From Acidobacteriota bacterium (GTDB lineage Bacteria; Acidobacteriota; Terriglobia; Acidiferrales; UBA7541): a stretch of DNA of 64,000 nucleotides. The position numbers and the translations under genes were made by a program. The stretch is taken from positions 1-64,000 of the forward strand of contig QHYK01000052.1 of NCBI GenBank assembly GCA_003224085.1, given 5' to 3'. The notes beneath the pieces are model-generated. The model was not told where the DNA came from. It did no database searches and saw only the letters and a list, made by a program, of their open reading frames with translations. Positions 8,517 through 17,774 of this stretch are shown in pieces (the first letter of the stretch is position 1; every line of letters starts with the position of its first letter).

Positions 8517-9524
8517 TCAGTGCGCCCGCGGCCTCACCAGCGAACTGAGATTAATCCCGATCCCAAACGAATAGTTGTTCAGGTGCAGCGGCGTGCTGCG
8601 GCTATAGTCGAATTCGAAATCGAGGTAATACACGGGCTTGAAGTCGATGCCCGCCTCGTACCCGTTGTCGCGCACCAGGTCCGCGCCGCCGGTCGTCACG
8701 TTCGAACTAGTGAAGCCGCGCCGGTTGTGCGACGCGCCGCCCGGCGGGCACTTTGTTGTCGGACCGCAACGGAACACGCGGCTGATCTCCGCCTGAATTC
8801 CCCACGGCGCCAGGTCATAAGCTCCTGCCTGCAAACTGAACGGCCCTTTGTCGTATTCCAAGCCGCCGGTGAACGCCGCGTTATAACCAAAGCTCATGAA
8901 CGGCCGCGTGAAATATTTCGTATCCAGGATCGTGTTGCCGACACCCGCGTCCAAAAACGGCGACCAATCTCCAAATGCATGGTCGAAGTGGTTTGTATAA
9001 TTCCACGTGGCATGCCCGGTGCTGAAGCCTTTTTTTATGGAGGCAATCGGCGCCGTCAAGTGAAGCGCCGAACTGTAATTCAATGACGCATTCGGGTAAT
9101 TCCAGAGCAGATCCACAAAAGTATTCCCAATGCCAACCCCGGACACCGCTCCAGGATTACTCTGCTTGGTCGAAGCAGGCGTGGAAACAAAATAGAACGG
9201 AACGCCCGCGTCCATTCCAAAGTGCCGCGAAAAGTTGTAGCCGAGGGCGGTCCCCAAGTCGTATATGCCCCCCGCGCCGCTGTAGTCGCCTTCGAACCTC
9301 GCTCCGAGTGTCCACCCGGGCGAAAAGCCGCCGGCATCTTTGCTGGCGGGGTTCGTGGCCGCGGGAATCGGCGCTTGCGCCCTCAGCGGTGGACACCAGG
9401 TGAGAAGAACCGCGCACAGCAATGCGCGGAGAAACCACACGCTCGCGATACACGCTGCGCGAGCGATTCGGCTCTCTCCGCGCTTGACCACATTTGTCCC
9501 CCACGATCCGTGAATGAAGTTCAC
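8517..9524 (-). CDS. Putative outer-membrane beta-barrel protein
   Basis: A protein of 335 residues with a long N-terminal region before the hydrophobic signal (FLRALLCAVLLTWCPPLRAQA). The rest is made of alternating amphipathic strands with many aromatic residues and Gly/Asn turns (GNTFVDLLWNYPNASLNYSS and others), which fits an outer-membrane barrel. I do not recognise a specific family or ligand. The true start may be internal, since the first about 30 residues are an unusually long n-region. It is convergent with the M16 protease; no operon partner is seen. Confidence 0.6.
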   Translation of the reverse strand: MNFIHGSWGTNVVKRGESRIARAACIASVWFLRALLCAVLLTWCPPLRAQAPIPAATNPASKDAGGFSPGWTLGARFEGDYSGAGGIYDLGTALGYNFSRHFGMDAGVPFYFVSTPASTKQSNPGAVSGVGIGNTFVDLLWNYPNASLNYSSALHLTAPIASIKKGFSTGHATWNYTNHFDHAFGDWSPFLDAGVGNTILDTKYFTRPFMSFGYNAAFTGGLEYDKGPFSLQAGAYDLAPWGIQAEISRVFRCGPTTKCPPGGASHNRRGFTSSNVTTGGADLVRDNGYEAGIDFKPVYYLDFEFDYSRSTPLHLNNYSFGIGINLSSLVRPRAH

Positions 9525-9840
9525 AGTCGCCTCCAGACTAGTTTTTCCTTCGTCTTACACTTGCTTGCACTTCTTTTTTGCTCTGCTCTTTCGCTCACAG
9601 CGCAAGCAAGCAAACCGTTCACGCATGCAGAGTGATTCCAGGAGTTGAGGCGGGCGTTGTTTTATCTGATTCCAGTTTACGAAAAGAGGATGTCTTGATT
9701 TTTCGAGCTTACGACGCGTTGTTTTGAAAAAGAAACTGTACCGGAGAACAGGTGATCTGCTGCCCCGTGCACGAGCTGTGAAAAAAGCGAGCTGCCGGCC
9801 AGTCAGCGACACCACGAAGAATTACCGGGCGGCGGACCGG
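9525..9840. other. Intergenic region without recognisable gene
   Basis: This 316-base stretch lies between the start of the barrel-protein gene and the end of the acyl-CoA ligase, both on the minus strand. It must hold the barrel gene's promoter. It has T-rich tracts near 9550-9590 but no frame with coding character, no clear terminator and no repeat shared with the rest of the window. Confidence 0.4.
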
Positions 9841-11652
9841 TCATTCCCGGAAAATGGGATGCGGTTCCGCCACGTCCGTGTAAAGCGATTCAATCACGCT
9901 GCGGTATTTCTCTTCGACGACGCGGCGCTTGAGTTTCAGCGTGAAGGTAAGGCTGCCGTTGTCGAACGTGAAATCATCGGGAAGAAGTGCGAATCGCTTG
10001 ATGGTTTCATACTGCGCGAGATGCGCGGTGAGCCGTTTGACCTCACTTTCCATGAGCGCGCGCGTGCGCGGATGCGCCGCTAATTCGGCATTCGACGAAA
10101 ATTTCAATCCTTCGTCGGCCAACCGCACGGCCACCGTGGCTGGATTCGGCACGATCAAAGCGGCAATGAATTTGCGCTTATCGCCGACGACCATGGCATT
10201 CAGGATGTACGGGCTGGTCTTCAAGGCGTTTTCGATCGGCTGCGGCGCGACAAATTTTCCGCCGGCGGTCTTGATCAAGTCCTTTTTGCGGTCGGTGATG
10301 TACAAGTAGCCGTCGCCATCGACAAAACCAATATCGCCCGTTCGGAACCAGCCGTCTTCCGTGAGTGCTTCGCGCGTGGCCTCAGGATTCTGGTAATACC
10401 CCTGCATGACGCACGGTCCTTTGACCAGGATTTCGCCGTCTTCCGCAGTGCGCACCTGTACGTTGGCGATGGGTTTTCCCGAACTGCCCACGCGATTCGC
10501 CGGATAATTGCTCGAAACAATGGGCGAGGTCTCCGTCAGGCCGTAGCCCTGGTAGATGGGAACGCCTACGGCCCAGAAAAATTCCGCCAGCTCTTTGGAA
10601 AGAGGCGCTCCGCCGGAACTGATGAGGCGCAGGCGTTTGCCCAATCCCGCGCGAATTTTTTTATAGACCAGCTGGTTGGCCAGCAGCCATTGCAATTTCA
10701 CCGCGAGGCTTGCATGTCCGCCGCTGGATCGCCAACGCGCCGACAGGCTGGCAACCTTCATCGCCCAGTCAAAAATCTTTCGCTTAACGCCCGCGGTTTT
10801 CGAGCCTTGCTCGACCAGGCGTGCGTAAATTTTCTCGAAGAAGCGCGGCACGGCCGCGATGAAGGTCGGGCGAATTTCCAGAAGCGTCTGAGGCACCCCG
10901 TCGATGGCATCAACGTAGGCAAGTGGGCAGCCTTGAAAGATGCAGATGTAATCGACGATGCGCCCGTAGACATGGGAAAGCGGCAGAAATGAGACCGCCA
11001 CGTCTTCCGCGGGATTCAAATGGAAGTCGTGCCCCACGTCGGTCACGTTGGAGCAGAGGTTCGTGTGTGTGAGCATCACGCCTTTGGGCTCGCCGGTGGT
11101 GCCTGAGGTGTAAAGGATGGAAGCAAGTTGGCCGGGCAACACCTGCGAAGCGCGCAAGCGATACGAGGAAAGGTCCTTCTCGCTGGCGCCGGCGACCAGC
11201 GCTTCGTACCGCAAGCATTCGCCGGGCACGTCCGCGCCCGCGTCGGCCACAATCATGTTTTCGAGTTCCGGCAGGTGGCCACGCACAGAAAGCAGCTTTT
11301 CGAGCTGCGCTTTGCCCGCCACGAAAACCACTTTCGCGCCGCAATGCTTCAGGATATAGGTCATGCGGTCGGGCGATTCGTTGAAGTAGACCGGGACGGT
11401 GATGGCCCCGGCGCCGTTGATGGCGAAGTCGGCGGTGTGCCATTCGGGCCGGTTCGTGGAGAAAAGACCGACGCGATCGCCAGGCCTCACGCCCAATTCG
11501 ACGAACACGGAAGACAAGCCGGCTGCGCGACGGAGGAATTCCTTGGACGAAATGGTTTCCCATCGGCCGTCCCGACGCACCATCTGCGCGCGTGGATTGG
11601 GCAGATGGTCAACCGCATTCAGAAACCGCGAGGGAAGCGTGCCGTAGCTCAT
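9841..11652 (-). CDS. Long-chain acyl-CoA synthetase (AMP-forming)
   Basis: A protein of 603 residues of the ANL superfamily, activating fatty acids with ATP and CoA for beta-oxidation or lipid synthesis. The phosphate-binding motif YTSGTTGEPKGVMLTH, the QGYGLTETSP motif and the WFRTGDIG...DRKKDLIKTAGGK block with the catalytic lysine region are intact. The lid domain ends in a long FACS-type tail, suggesting long-chain substrates. The start is uncertain: ATGs at 11652, 11688 and 11799 are in frame and none has a good ribosome binding site. 11652 is chosen because similarity to the family begins just after it. The stretch beyond 11688 looks non-coding. Confidence 0.9.
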   Translation of the reverse strand: MSYGTLPSRFLNAVDHLPNPRAQMVRRDGRWETISSKEFLRRAAGLSSVFVELGVRPGDRVGLFSTNRPEWHTADFAINGAGAITVPVYFNESPDRMTYILKHCGAKVVFVAGKAQLEKLLSVRGHLPELENMIVADAGADVPGECLRYEALVAGASEKDLSSYRLRASQVLPGQLASILYTSGTTGEPKGVMLTHTNLCSNVTDVGHDFHLNPAEDVAVSFLPLSHVYGRIVDYICIFQGCPLAYVDAIDGVPQTLLEIRPTFIAAVPRFFEKIYARLVEQGSKTAGVKRKIFDWAMKVASLSARWRSSGGHASLAVKLQWLLANQLVYKKIRAGLGKRLRLISSGGAPLSKELAEFFWAVGVPIYQGYGLTETSPIVSSNYPANRVGSSGKPIANVQVRTAEDGEILVKGPCVMQGYYQNPEATREALTEDGWFRTGDIGFVDGDGYLYITDRKKDLIKTAGGKFVAPQPIENALKTSPYILNAMVVGDKRKFIAALIVPNPATVAVRLADEGLKFSSNAELAAHPRTRALMESEVKRLTAHLAQYETIKRFALLPDDFTFDNGSLTFTLKLKRRVVEEKYRSVIESLYTDVAEPHPIFRE

Positions 11653-11945
11653 GATCGGATTTGTGGCCCGAAGTTCACTGTAACCCATGACGTTGTGCGG
11701 CGCAATGAATGCAGGATGACAAATGGCCACTGCCCCTCGCGACTCGGGATAAACGAGTGGCGAGAGAAGAACTCTGAAAAGTTTAATGCAGAGACGCACA
11801 GCGCGCAGAGGCTCCGAGGGTTCCGGAATGGGAAGAATGCGGATACACCCACGGCAGTTATCGCAAGAGCCCGGCCTTAATTAAAGAGGGAGAAACGCTC
11901 CAAGAGCGGGGAGCGCAGTTGCGAAACAGGCGACGCTGAAGAAGT

Positions 11946-14024
11946 TTAATGGCTTACCACGTGTTTTTCGTCGGTGAGGCGGATGCGGTCGGCGTGGGCA
12001 ACGCTGGACATGTCGGAGAGGATGACTTTGTCGCCTTCTTTGAGCCCGTCCAGGATCTCGATGGTATTCACCGACGCGCGGCCAAGCTTGACGTGGGTTC
12101 GCACCGCTTCTGCGCCATTGTTGATGATCTTAAAGAGGTCCATGGTGGCGTTCTGGGCGCCATTCACGGGGCGTCCGATATAGAGAACGTTGTCCAGCCT
12201 TTCGATCTCGATGGTGGCATCGACTTCCGCGACATTTCCCGCTCCGGAGCCAACCCAGAATCCTTGAGGCAGGGGGCCATCAATCGCGATGTTGACGGTG
12301 CGAGTTTCGTCCGAGGATCCGGGGCTGACGCCAATTATGTGGCCCTTCACAAGGCCTTTGTGCGTATCAACGGTAGCGTTTTGATTGCCGCGCACGTCGG
12401 CAGCCATGACTGCGGGGAGAGCTAGTTTGACTACCGAGTTTTCGGAGCCTTCCGCGCGGCTGAGGGTTCCCCGGCCGCGAACCTGGCGAAACATCGGGCC
12501 TCTCTTTGCTGTAAAGGTCCAAATGGTGGAAATGTCCACGCTCGGTTCATTCTGGGAAGCGTGGCTGACGGTCGCGCCGACGATGCCGCCAGGGATGCCC
12601 TCTGCGATTCCCTTGGGAATTCCTTCGGCAATGCCGCGCGAAATCCCTTGAGCGATGCCTCCCGCCACGCCACCGGCAATCCCGCCCTCCGGCTTGCCCG
12701 GCACGAGAGTTTGCTTATAGACGTCAAATTGCAAAACGACGTGACGGGCCGATCGTGATGAGGGAGCCAGAGTAAATCGGACTTCAATGGTGGCGCCCCG
12801 CTCGCTCCAAAAGTCTTGCAGGGCTTTCCTGATGGCGTCCGCGGTTGCCTGGTCGTAGGTGGGGCCGGCCGTCAGGCGGGCGGGAAGTTGCTTGAGCCGA
12901 GCTTGTTCCGCGTTCACGACGCCGTCGTTCAAGTCGGCGGCGCCGAAATCGTGATGCTTTACTTCGATGCGCTCGAATAGGGGAGGCGCGGCATCGGCAT
13001 TTTGTTGAGAACTGTTTCTGCGCGTGGATCTGGCGGGACGTGGCGCGGCTTTGAGCGGGAAAGTGCGTGCGGCAAGGGTAATGACCAACCCAAGACAGCA
13101 CGAGATGAGGGTCAATGTGGCGATCCGTCTTCTTCTGGACATACGAACCTCCTTAAGTATGAGCGCGACGCGCTCGACGAGCTGACGCTCGGCGAGAAAT
13201 GGCGGCGCAGGGACGGCCGCCAGAGAGGCGCGGCCGCTCGTGAATTCAAGCAGAGCTTCGAGGTAGGGCTTGCGCGCGTTCGTGAGACGGACGACTTCGA
13301 GGTCCACGACTTGCTCGCGTGCGAGACGGACGCGCGAAACGAGCCAGGCGATGGCGGGATGGAACCAGAACAGAGCGCGAAGAACTTCTTCGCCGAGGTG
13401 CTGGGCCCAATCGTGGCGGCGGATGTGAAGGAGTTCGTGACAGGCAATCACGGATTGGAAACGCGGGTCCAAAGATGCAAAACGCTCGGGCAGGAGGACG
13501 ACGGGGGCAAGAAAGCCGAACGTGACGGGCGAATCCACTTGGGCGGACAGGCGGAAGTCCGCGGGCGCAAGCACGTGAGCGCGCATGGCGTGGAGAACGG
13601 CGGCGCATTCCGAAGAAGAGGCGATTGGCCGAGAGGCTTGGCGCAAGCGGCGAAGTTTGAGAAGGCCGAGCGCAAGGATAGCGAAGCGCAAGATCATCCC
13701 GGCGAGAATCACGATGCCAAGAAGTGGAGCAATCGTTTGGAGGCTGGGCAAATGCCAACGGGTATCAACGGGCGTGGATGGCGGAGGCAGGGGAAAGCCG
13801 ACAAATTCGGTGGCGAAAACAACTGGTGCAGTATTTTGCGGGCCATGCCAGGGCTGAACCAATGGGAGAAGCAGGCTGATCGCGAGGAGCGACCGCCAAC
13901 ACGCGAGAAGGACGCGAGGCTCGAGAAGTTTGAGAACGCGCGTGAGAAGTGCAGCGGTCGAGACGAGAAGGGCCACCTGGATACTCCAGAAAATCACGTT
14001 TGAAAACCACAGAGGAATTTCCAT
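11946..14024 (-). CDS. M56 (BlaR1-like) metallopeptidase fused to POTRA-like and efflux-adaptor-like domains
   Basis: A protein of 692 residues. Residues 1-320 are a BlaR1/M56 module: hydrophobic helices and HELLH at 196-200 with the downstream WFHPAIAWLVSRVRL segment. After the last helix (about 304-320) comes a region at about 350-440 that reads like a POTRA fold (LTAGPTYDQATADAIRKAL, then a long strand pair). Residues 447-484 are a Gly-Ile repeat (GIAEGIPKGIAEGIPGG). Residues about 535-690 match the beta-barrel and membrane-proximal part of HlyD/MacA efflux adaptors (IEIERLDNVLYIGRPV; NTIEILDGLKEGDKVILSD). AAGGAGT precedes ATG 14024. It lies 31 bases behind blaI and should cleave BlaI on a signal. 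The trigger and the purpose of the fused domains are unknown. Confidence 0.8.
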   Translation of the reverse strand: MEIPLWFSNVIFWSIQVALLVSTAALLTRVLKLLEPRVLLACWRSLLAISLLLPLVQPWHGPQNTAPVVFATEFVGFPLPPPSTPVDTRWHLPSLQTIAPLLGIVILAGMILRFAILALGLLKLRRLRQASRPIASSSECAAVLHAMRAHVLAPADFRLSAQVDSPVTFGFLAPVVLLPERFASLDPRFQSVIACHELLHIRRHDWAQHLGEEVLRALFWFHPAIAWLVSRVRLAREQVVDLEVVRLTNARKPYLEALLEFTSGRASLAAVPAPPFLAERQLVERVALILKEVRMSRRRRIATLTLISCCLGLVITLAARTFPLKAAPRPARSTRRNSSQQNADAAPPLFERIEVKHHDFGAADLNDGVVNAEQARLKQLPARLTAGPTYDQATADAIRKALQDFWSERGATIEVRFTLAPSSRSARHVVLQFDVYKQTLVPGKPEGGIAGGVAGGIAQGISRGIAEGIPKGIAEGIPGGIVGATVSHASQNEPSVDISTIWTFTAKRGPMFRQVRGRGTLSRAEGSENSVVKLALPAVMAADVRGNQNATVDTHKGLVKGHIIGVSPGSSDETRTVNIAIDGPLPQGFWVGSGAGNVAEVDATIEIERLDNVLYIGRPVNGAQNATMDLFKIINNGAEAVRTHVKLGRASVNTIEILDGLKEGDKVILSDMSSVAHADRIRLTDEKHVVSH

Positions 14025-14055
14025 AGACGACTCCTTCACACCATCCCAGGGGCTC

Positions 14056-14430
14056 TCATTCGCTTTCCTCGACCATACGGACAATCTTTTGCAAATCTTT
14101 TTCGCGAAGGCGGCGCGATTTGACGAGATGGACGAGCAGAGGCTCGGCCGAGCCATTGAAAACGCGATCGATGAATTCCCGGATCATGCCGCCAATGATT
14201 TGGTTTTTCGGATGCGCAGGGCGGTAAAGGAAGGCGCGGTCCTGGCGGCGCTTTTTGAGATAGCCCTTGGTTTCGAGGATCTTCATCATGGTCATGACGG
14301 TGGTGTAAGCGATTTTGCGGCGATCGAGGAGAGCTTCATAAACGTCGCGGACGGTGGCGGAGCCGCGTTTCCAGACGAGCTTCATGATTTCGAGCTCCTG
14401 GGGAGTCAGGGTGTTGTGCTTGGGGCGCAT
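14056..14430 (-). CDS. BlaI/MecI-family transcriptional repressor
   Basis: A protein of 124 residues. The N-terminal winged helix is typical (LTPQELEIMKLVWKRG, then RKIAYTTVMTMMKILETKGYL) and the C-terminal helices form the dimer region. BlaI repressors bind inverted repeats as dimers and are inactivated when a partner M56 protease cleaves them; the M56 gene follows at once, so this is a coupled sensor-repressor pair. No beta-lactamase gene is nearby. The ATG at 14430 has no ribosome binding site and sits at the predicted transcription start, so the transcript may be leaderless. Confidence 0.92.
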   Translation of the reverse strand: MRPKHNTLTPQELEIMKLVWKRGSATVRDVYEALLDRRKIAYTTVMTMMKILETKGYLKKRRQDRAFLYRPAHPKNQIIGGMIREFIDRVFNGSAEPLLVHLVKSRRLREKDLQKIVRMVEESE

Positions 14431-14465
14431 AGCACGTTTTTAGTACTAATTAATTCGTATGTCAA
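14430..14465 (-). promoter_or_regulatory. blaI promoter with overlapping palindromic operator candidate
   Basis: On the minus strand TTGACA (14460-14465) is followed after 17 bases by TAAAAA (14437-14442), which puts the transcription start at or next to the blaI ATG. A perfect 10-base palindrome TTAGTACTAA (14440-14449) overlaps the -10 element, a natural place for autorepression by BlaI. The -35 is perfect; the -10 is weak. Confidence 0.5.
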
Positions 14466-14531
14466 GGGAAAAGTGCGCACCCCGGGCTTGGGTGGAAGGG
14501 AAAGTAAGACCATCGGCGGCCGCTAGGCGAG

Positions 14532-14867
14532 GTGAAGTTTCCCAAGGACGACAAGCCCGACTGCCTGCAGTTTGCGATGGAGAACGGCGACCTGAAGACA
14601 GGTCCTTCGACAGCGCTTAGGAAGGCGGCGCCGAACTGCGTGGTGCCGCCGCGTTACCACACCGCGGAAGAGCAGCTGATTATTGATCGCGGAGAAGTCT
14701 CGACGGGGATGGAGGGAATGCCGGACACGATTCTCGGTCCGGGAGGATTCGCGATGATGGCCAGCAAGCAAGCGCACTGGTTTACGTGCACGGCGAAGGA
14801 AGAATGCCTGATGTTCGTAACCTTCAACCGGGCGTACGACATTGTGTGGGTCAAGGAGAAGAAGTAG
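14532..14867 (+). CDS. Cupin-fold protein, apparently N-terminally shortened
   Basis: A protein of 111 residues starting with GTG. The segment PPRYHTAEEQLIIDRGEVSTG looks like cupin motif 1 and ASKQAHWFTCTAKEECLMFV like motif 2, with His and Glu as likely metal ligands. Related secreted cupins usually carry a signal peptide and 30-40 more residues; here a stop codon lies just upstream in frame at 14505, and the start has no ribosome binding site. It may be a truncated copy. It lies between blaI and the PilZ gene, both on the other strand. Function unknown. Confidence 0.5.
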   Translation: MKFPKDDKPDCLQFAMENGDLKTGPSTALRKAAPNCVVPPRYHTAEEQLIIDRGEVSTGMEGMPDTILGPGGFAMMASKQAHWFTCTAKEECLMFVTFNRAYDIVWVKEKK

Positions 14868-14893
14868 AGGCAAGCCAGAAAGGAGAGCGGGCC

Positions 14894-15892
14894 TTACTTT
14901 GGGCGGGACTTGGCGTCGGGGTGGCGGGGGGACCAGTCCTTTGGCGGGAAGGCGACGTGCCAAAAAGTTGGATTAGGGAGCAGGAATTCGAGGCCGACTT
15001 TCACCTGCTCGTTGGGAAAGCGGTCAATGTGGGCGACCACGCACTCGAGCGACTCTTTTGTCTGCGGATTTGAAAGAGTCAGGCGCTGGCCGCGGTGGAG
15101 CGGCGCGGAAACGGCGAGCAGCGCGCCGTGAGCACTTACGGCTAGTGTGTACGTATCTTCTTCGGAGAGCGGTGTGGCGCCAAGCTGCATGGAGACGCGC
15201 ACCGGAACATTCATCAGGACGCGCTGGCTGCGGCGGCGATTGTTGGCGAGCCAGGAAGTTTCGCGGGACTCGTTGATCCAGTCATCGAGAGTGCCGCCGT
15301 GTTCCGGCTTGACCGCGGTAAACATGAGCCCCATGCCTTTGCCAGGCTGGTTGTACACGACGCGGCCCTGGACCTCGAGCGATTTGGCACCTTTGGTCAT
15401 ACGCACATCGGCGACGGTGCCCAAAGGCAGCGGGCTGTCGGTATCCAAGTAGCAGCCCTGCTGGCTCAAATCGCGCACCTGCGTCTTGGACTTTGCGCCG
15501 GAGTCGTTCGAAACGACTTCCGCGGTGGCCTTGAATGCGTAGCGCGGATGCGTGCGGCGGTCGGCGGCGGCTTGCGCCGCAGGACGGGAGTCGGACGCAC
15601 CCGGGCTGGCTGACGGTAGGCTGGAAGCGGGGCGTGTCCCAGACACCGTTTGCACGTGGAAGGAGTTGGTGAAATTCTCGATTTCCTGCTGCAGCTCGCC
15701 GGAAATTTCGAAGCTATCGGGTTCGGCTGTCGCTTCGGCAGGAGTCGGGGGGCTAGGGAGTGGCTGAGGTTCGGCCCCCACGGCAACCTGTGATGCTGGC
15801 CTGTCCGGATTCAACGGCTGCCACTCTGGCTCACAGGGCTTCTCGCGGGGCGCGGGATTCGGCTTACGCTTGCGACTCTTGCGACGCTTCAT
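14894..15892 (-). CDS. Protein with two PilZ domains
   Basis: A protein of 332 residues. The N-terminus is very basic (MKRRKSRKRKPN), followed by a Pro/Ala-rich linker. The first PilZ domain (about 110-205) has RRTHPRYAF and later DLSQQGCYL, which fit the two c-di-GMP-binding motifs RxxxR and D/NxSxxG. The second (about 215-320) starts RRRSQRVLM but has AVSAHGALL in place of the second motif, so binding there is less sure. It is probably an effector of c-di-GMP, made by cyclases such as the one at 2145. A GTG at 15895 directly precedes the ATG used here. Confidence 0.85.
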   Translation of the reverse strand: MKRRKSRKRKPNPAPREKPCEPEWQPLNPDRPASQVAVGAEPQPLPSPPTPAEATAEPDSFEISGELQQEIENFTNSFHVQTVSGTRPASSLPSASPGASDSRPAAQAAADRRTHPRYAFKATAEVVSNDSGAKSKTQVRDLSQQGCYLDTDSPLPLGTVADVRMTKGAKSLEVQGRVVYNQPGKGMGLMFTAVKPEHGGTLDDWINESRETSWLANNRRRSQRVLMNVPVRVSMQLGATPLSEEDTYTLAVSAHGALLAVSAPLHRGQRLTLSNPQTKESLECVVAHIDRFPNEQVKVGLEFLLPNPTFWHVAFPPKDWSPRHPDAKSRPK

Positions 15893-16041
15893 CACTACCC
15901 AATTGTAAAACAGCCCGGGCCGGCGGAGACAGCTTGCAAGCTGGCGTGCGAGCTAAGAGGAAATAGCTGTCGAGTAAAGGGCGAGTCGCGGATGCAATCG
16001 GCAGAGCGGTGCGCTAGTATGGGCGGCGGAGAAAGAAATTC

Positions 16042-17730
16042 ATGAAAGCGACGATATCGGAAGGCGTGGCAGAAGCGGGACTGTCGAAAGGGCCGTATCG
16101 CGCGCCGCGCGGCACGCAGATTTCCTGCAAAGGCTGGCAGCAAGAGGCGGCGCTGCGGATGCTGCTGAACAATTTGGATCCGGAAGTTGCCGAAAAACCG
16201 GAAGAGCTGGTGGTATACGGCGGAACGGGAAAAGCGGCGCGGAATTGGGAATGTTTTCACGCGATTGTGCGGTCGCTGAAGGCACTGGAAGCAGACGAAA
16301 CGCTGCTGGTGCAGTCGGGAAAACCGGTGGCAGTCTTAACAACGCATGAGTATGCGCCGAGGGTGTTGCTGTGCAATTCCAACCTCGTGGGCCATTGGAA
16401 CAATTGGGACAAATTTCACGAGTTGGACCGCGCGGGCTTGATGATGTATGGGCAGATGACCGCGGGAAGCTGGATTTACATCGGGACGCAAGGGATTTTG
16501 CAAGGGACGTACGAAACCTTTGCGGCGGCGGCAAAAAAACACTTTGGCGGCGACTTGAAGGGCAGGTTGGTCGTGAGCGGCGGCATGGGCGGCATGGGCG
16601 GAGCGCAGCCGCTGGCGGCAACGATGAACGGCGCGGCGTTTCTGGGAATTGACGTCGATCCGGAACGAATCAAGAAGCGGCTGAAGACGGGTTATTGCGA
16701 CGTGATGGTGACTTCGCTGGACGAGGCGCTGCGGATTTTGAAAAATGCGGTGCGCAAAGGCGAAACGGCTTCGGTCGGGGTGGTGGGCAATTGCGCGGAC
16801 GTGATTCCGGAACTGGCGAAGCGCGGCGTGGTGCCGGATTTGCTGACGGACCAAACCAGCGCGCACGATCCGCTCGGCGGGTACGTGCCGAACGGAATGT
16901 CGCTGGAAGCGGCGCTCGAGCTGCGGAAGCACTATCCGGAGGAATACAAAAAGCGCGCGCTGGCGGCCATGGCCACGCATGTGCAGGGCATGCTGGATTT
17001 GCAAAAGCTGGGCGCGGTGACATTCGACTATGGCAACAACATTCGCACGTTTGCGTTTCAGCAGGGCGTGCAAAACGCGTACGACTTCCCGGGATTTGTG
17101 CCGGCTTATATCCGACCGCTGTTTTGCGAGGGCCAAGGGCCGTTCCGGTGGGCGGCGCTTTCGGGCGAGGCTTCGGACATTGCGCGAACAGATCGGCTGG
17201 TGCTGGAAATGTTTCCGCACGACGAGCATTTGAGCCGGTGGATCAAGCTGGCGCAGAAGCGCGTAAAATTTCAAGGGCTGCCGTCGCGGATTTGCTGGCT
17301 CGGATATGGCCAGCGCGACAAGTTTGGACTGGCGCTGAATGAGTTGGTGGCGAAGGGCGAAATCAAGGCACCTGTCGTGATGGGTCGCGACCATTTGGAT
17401 TGCGGGTCGGTGGCGTCGCCCTACCGCGAGACGGAAGCGATGCTGGATGGCTCGGATGCGGTCGCGGATTGGCCGCTACTGAACGCGATGATTAACACCG
17501 CGAGCGGCGCGTCGTGGGTGTCGATTCACAACGGCGGCGGCGTGGGGATTGGGTATTCGCAGCACGCCGGGCAAGTCACCGTGGCGGATGGCACGAAAGA
17601 AATGGCGAAGCGCATCGAGCGCGTGCTGACGAACGATCCGGGGATGGGCGTGGCGCGGCACGTGGATGCGGGATATCCCGAAGCGATTGCCTTTGCGAAA
17701 AAAACCGGTGTGAAAGTGCCGATGAGCTAA
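16042..17730 (+). CDS. hutU: Urocanate hydratase
   Basis: A protein of 562 residues, full length. It hydrates urocanate to imidazolone propionate in histidine degradation using tightly bound NAD+ as an electrophile. The NAD-binding glycine motif [13 protein letters not shown] is present near residue 180 and the catalytic-cysteine segment [13 protein letters not shown] near 455. Next come hutI and ftcD on the same strand, so the cluster takes urocanate to glutamate plus formimino-tetrahydrofolate. No histidine ammonia-lyase (hutH) or HutC repressor is seen in the window. Confidence 0.97.
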   Translation: MKATISEGVAEAGLSKGPYRAPRGTQISCKGWQQEAALRMLLNNLDPEVAEKPEELVVYGGTGKAARNWECFHAIVRSLKALEADETLLVQSGKPVAVLTTHEYAPRVLLCNSNLVGHWNNWDKFHELDRAGLMMYGQMTAGSWIYIGTQGILQGTYETFAAAAKKHFGGDLKGRLVVSGGMGGMGGAQPLAATMNGAAFLGIDVDPERIKKRLKTGYCDVMVTSLDEALRILKNAVRKGETASVGVVGNCADVIPELAKRGVVPDLLTDQTSAHDPLGGYVPNGMSLEAALELRKHYPEEYKKRALAAMATHVQGMLDLQKLGAVTFDYGNNIRTFAFQQGVQNAYDFPGFVPAYIRPLFCEGQGPFRWAALSGEASDIARTDRLVLEMFPHDEHLSRWIKLAQKRVKFQGLPSRICWLGYGQRDKFGLALNELVAKGEIKAPVVMGRDHLDCGSVASPYRETEAMLDGSDAVADWPLLNAMINTASGASWVSIHNGGGVGIGYSQHAGQVTVADGTKEMAKRIERVLTNDPGMGVARHVDAGYPEAIAFAKKTGVKVPMS

Positions 17731-17748
17731 AGGGAAAAGCGAAAAGCA

Positions 17749-17774
17749 GATTCCTCGCTTCGCTCGGAAGGACA
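17749..17774. repeat. Copy of a dispersed intergenic repeat (TTCCTCGCTTCGCTCGGAA core)
   Basis: Downstream of hutU the sequence GATTCCTCGCTTCGCTCGGA followed by AGGACA matches the core of a short repeat that I recall as very common between genes in several bacterial phyla and metagenomes. It contains an imperfect palindrome (CCTCGCTTCGCTCGG). Only this copy was noticed in the window. Confidence 0.4.

Noticed and set aside
13002-14003. 333-codon open frame on the plus strand opposite the M56 gene
   Set aside because: It is antisense to a well supported protein with HELLH and conserved domains, and its product is Arg/Glu/Gly-rich with no family pattern. Long antisense frames are expected at this GC content.
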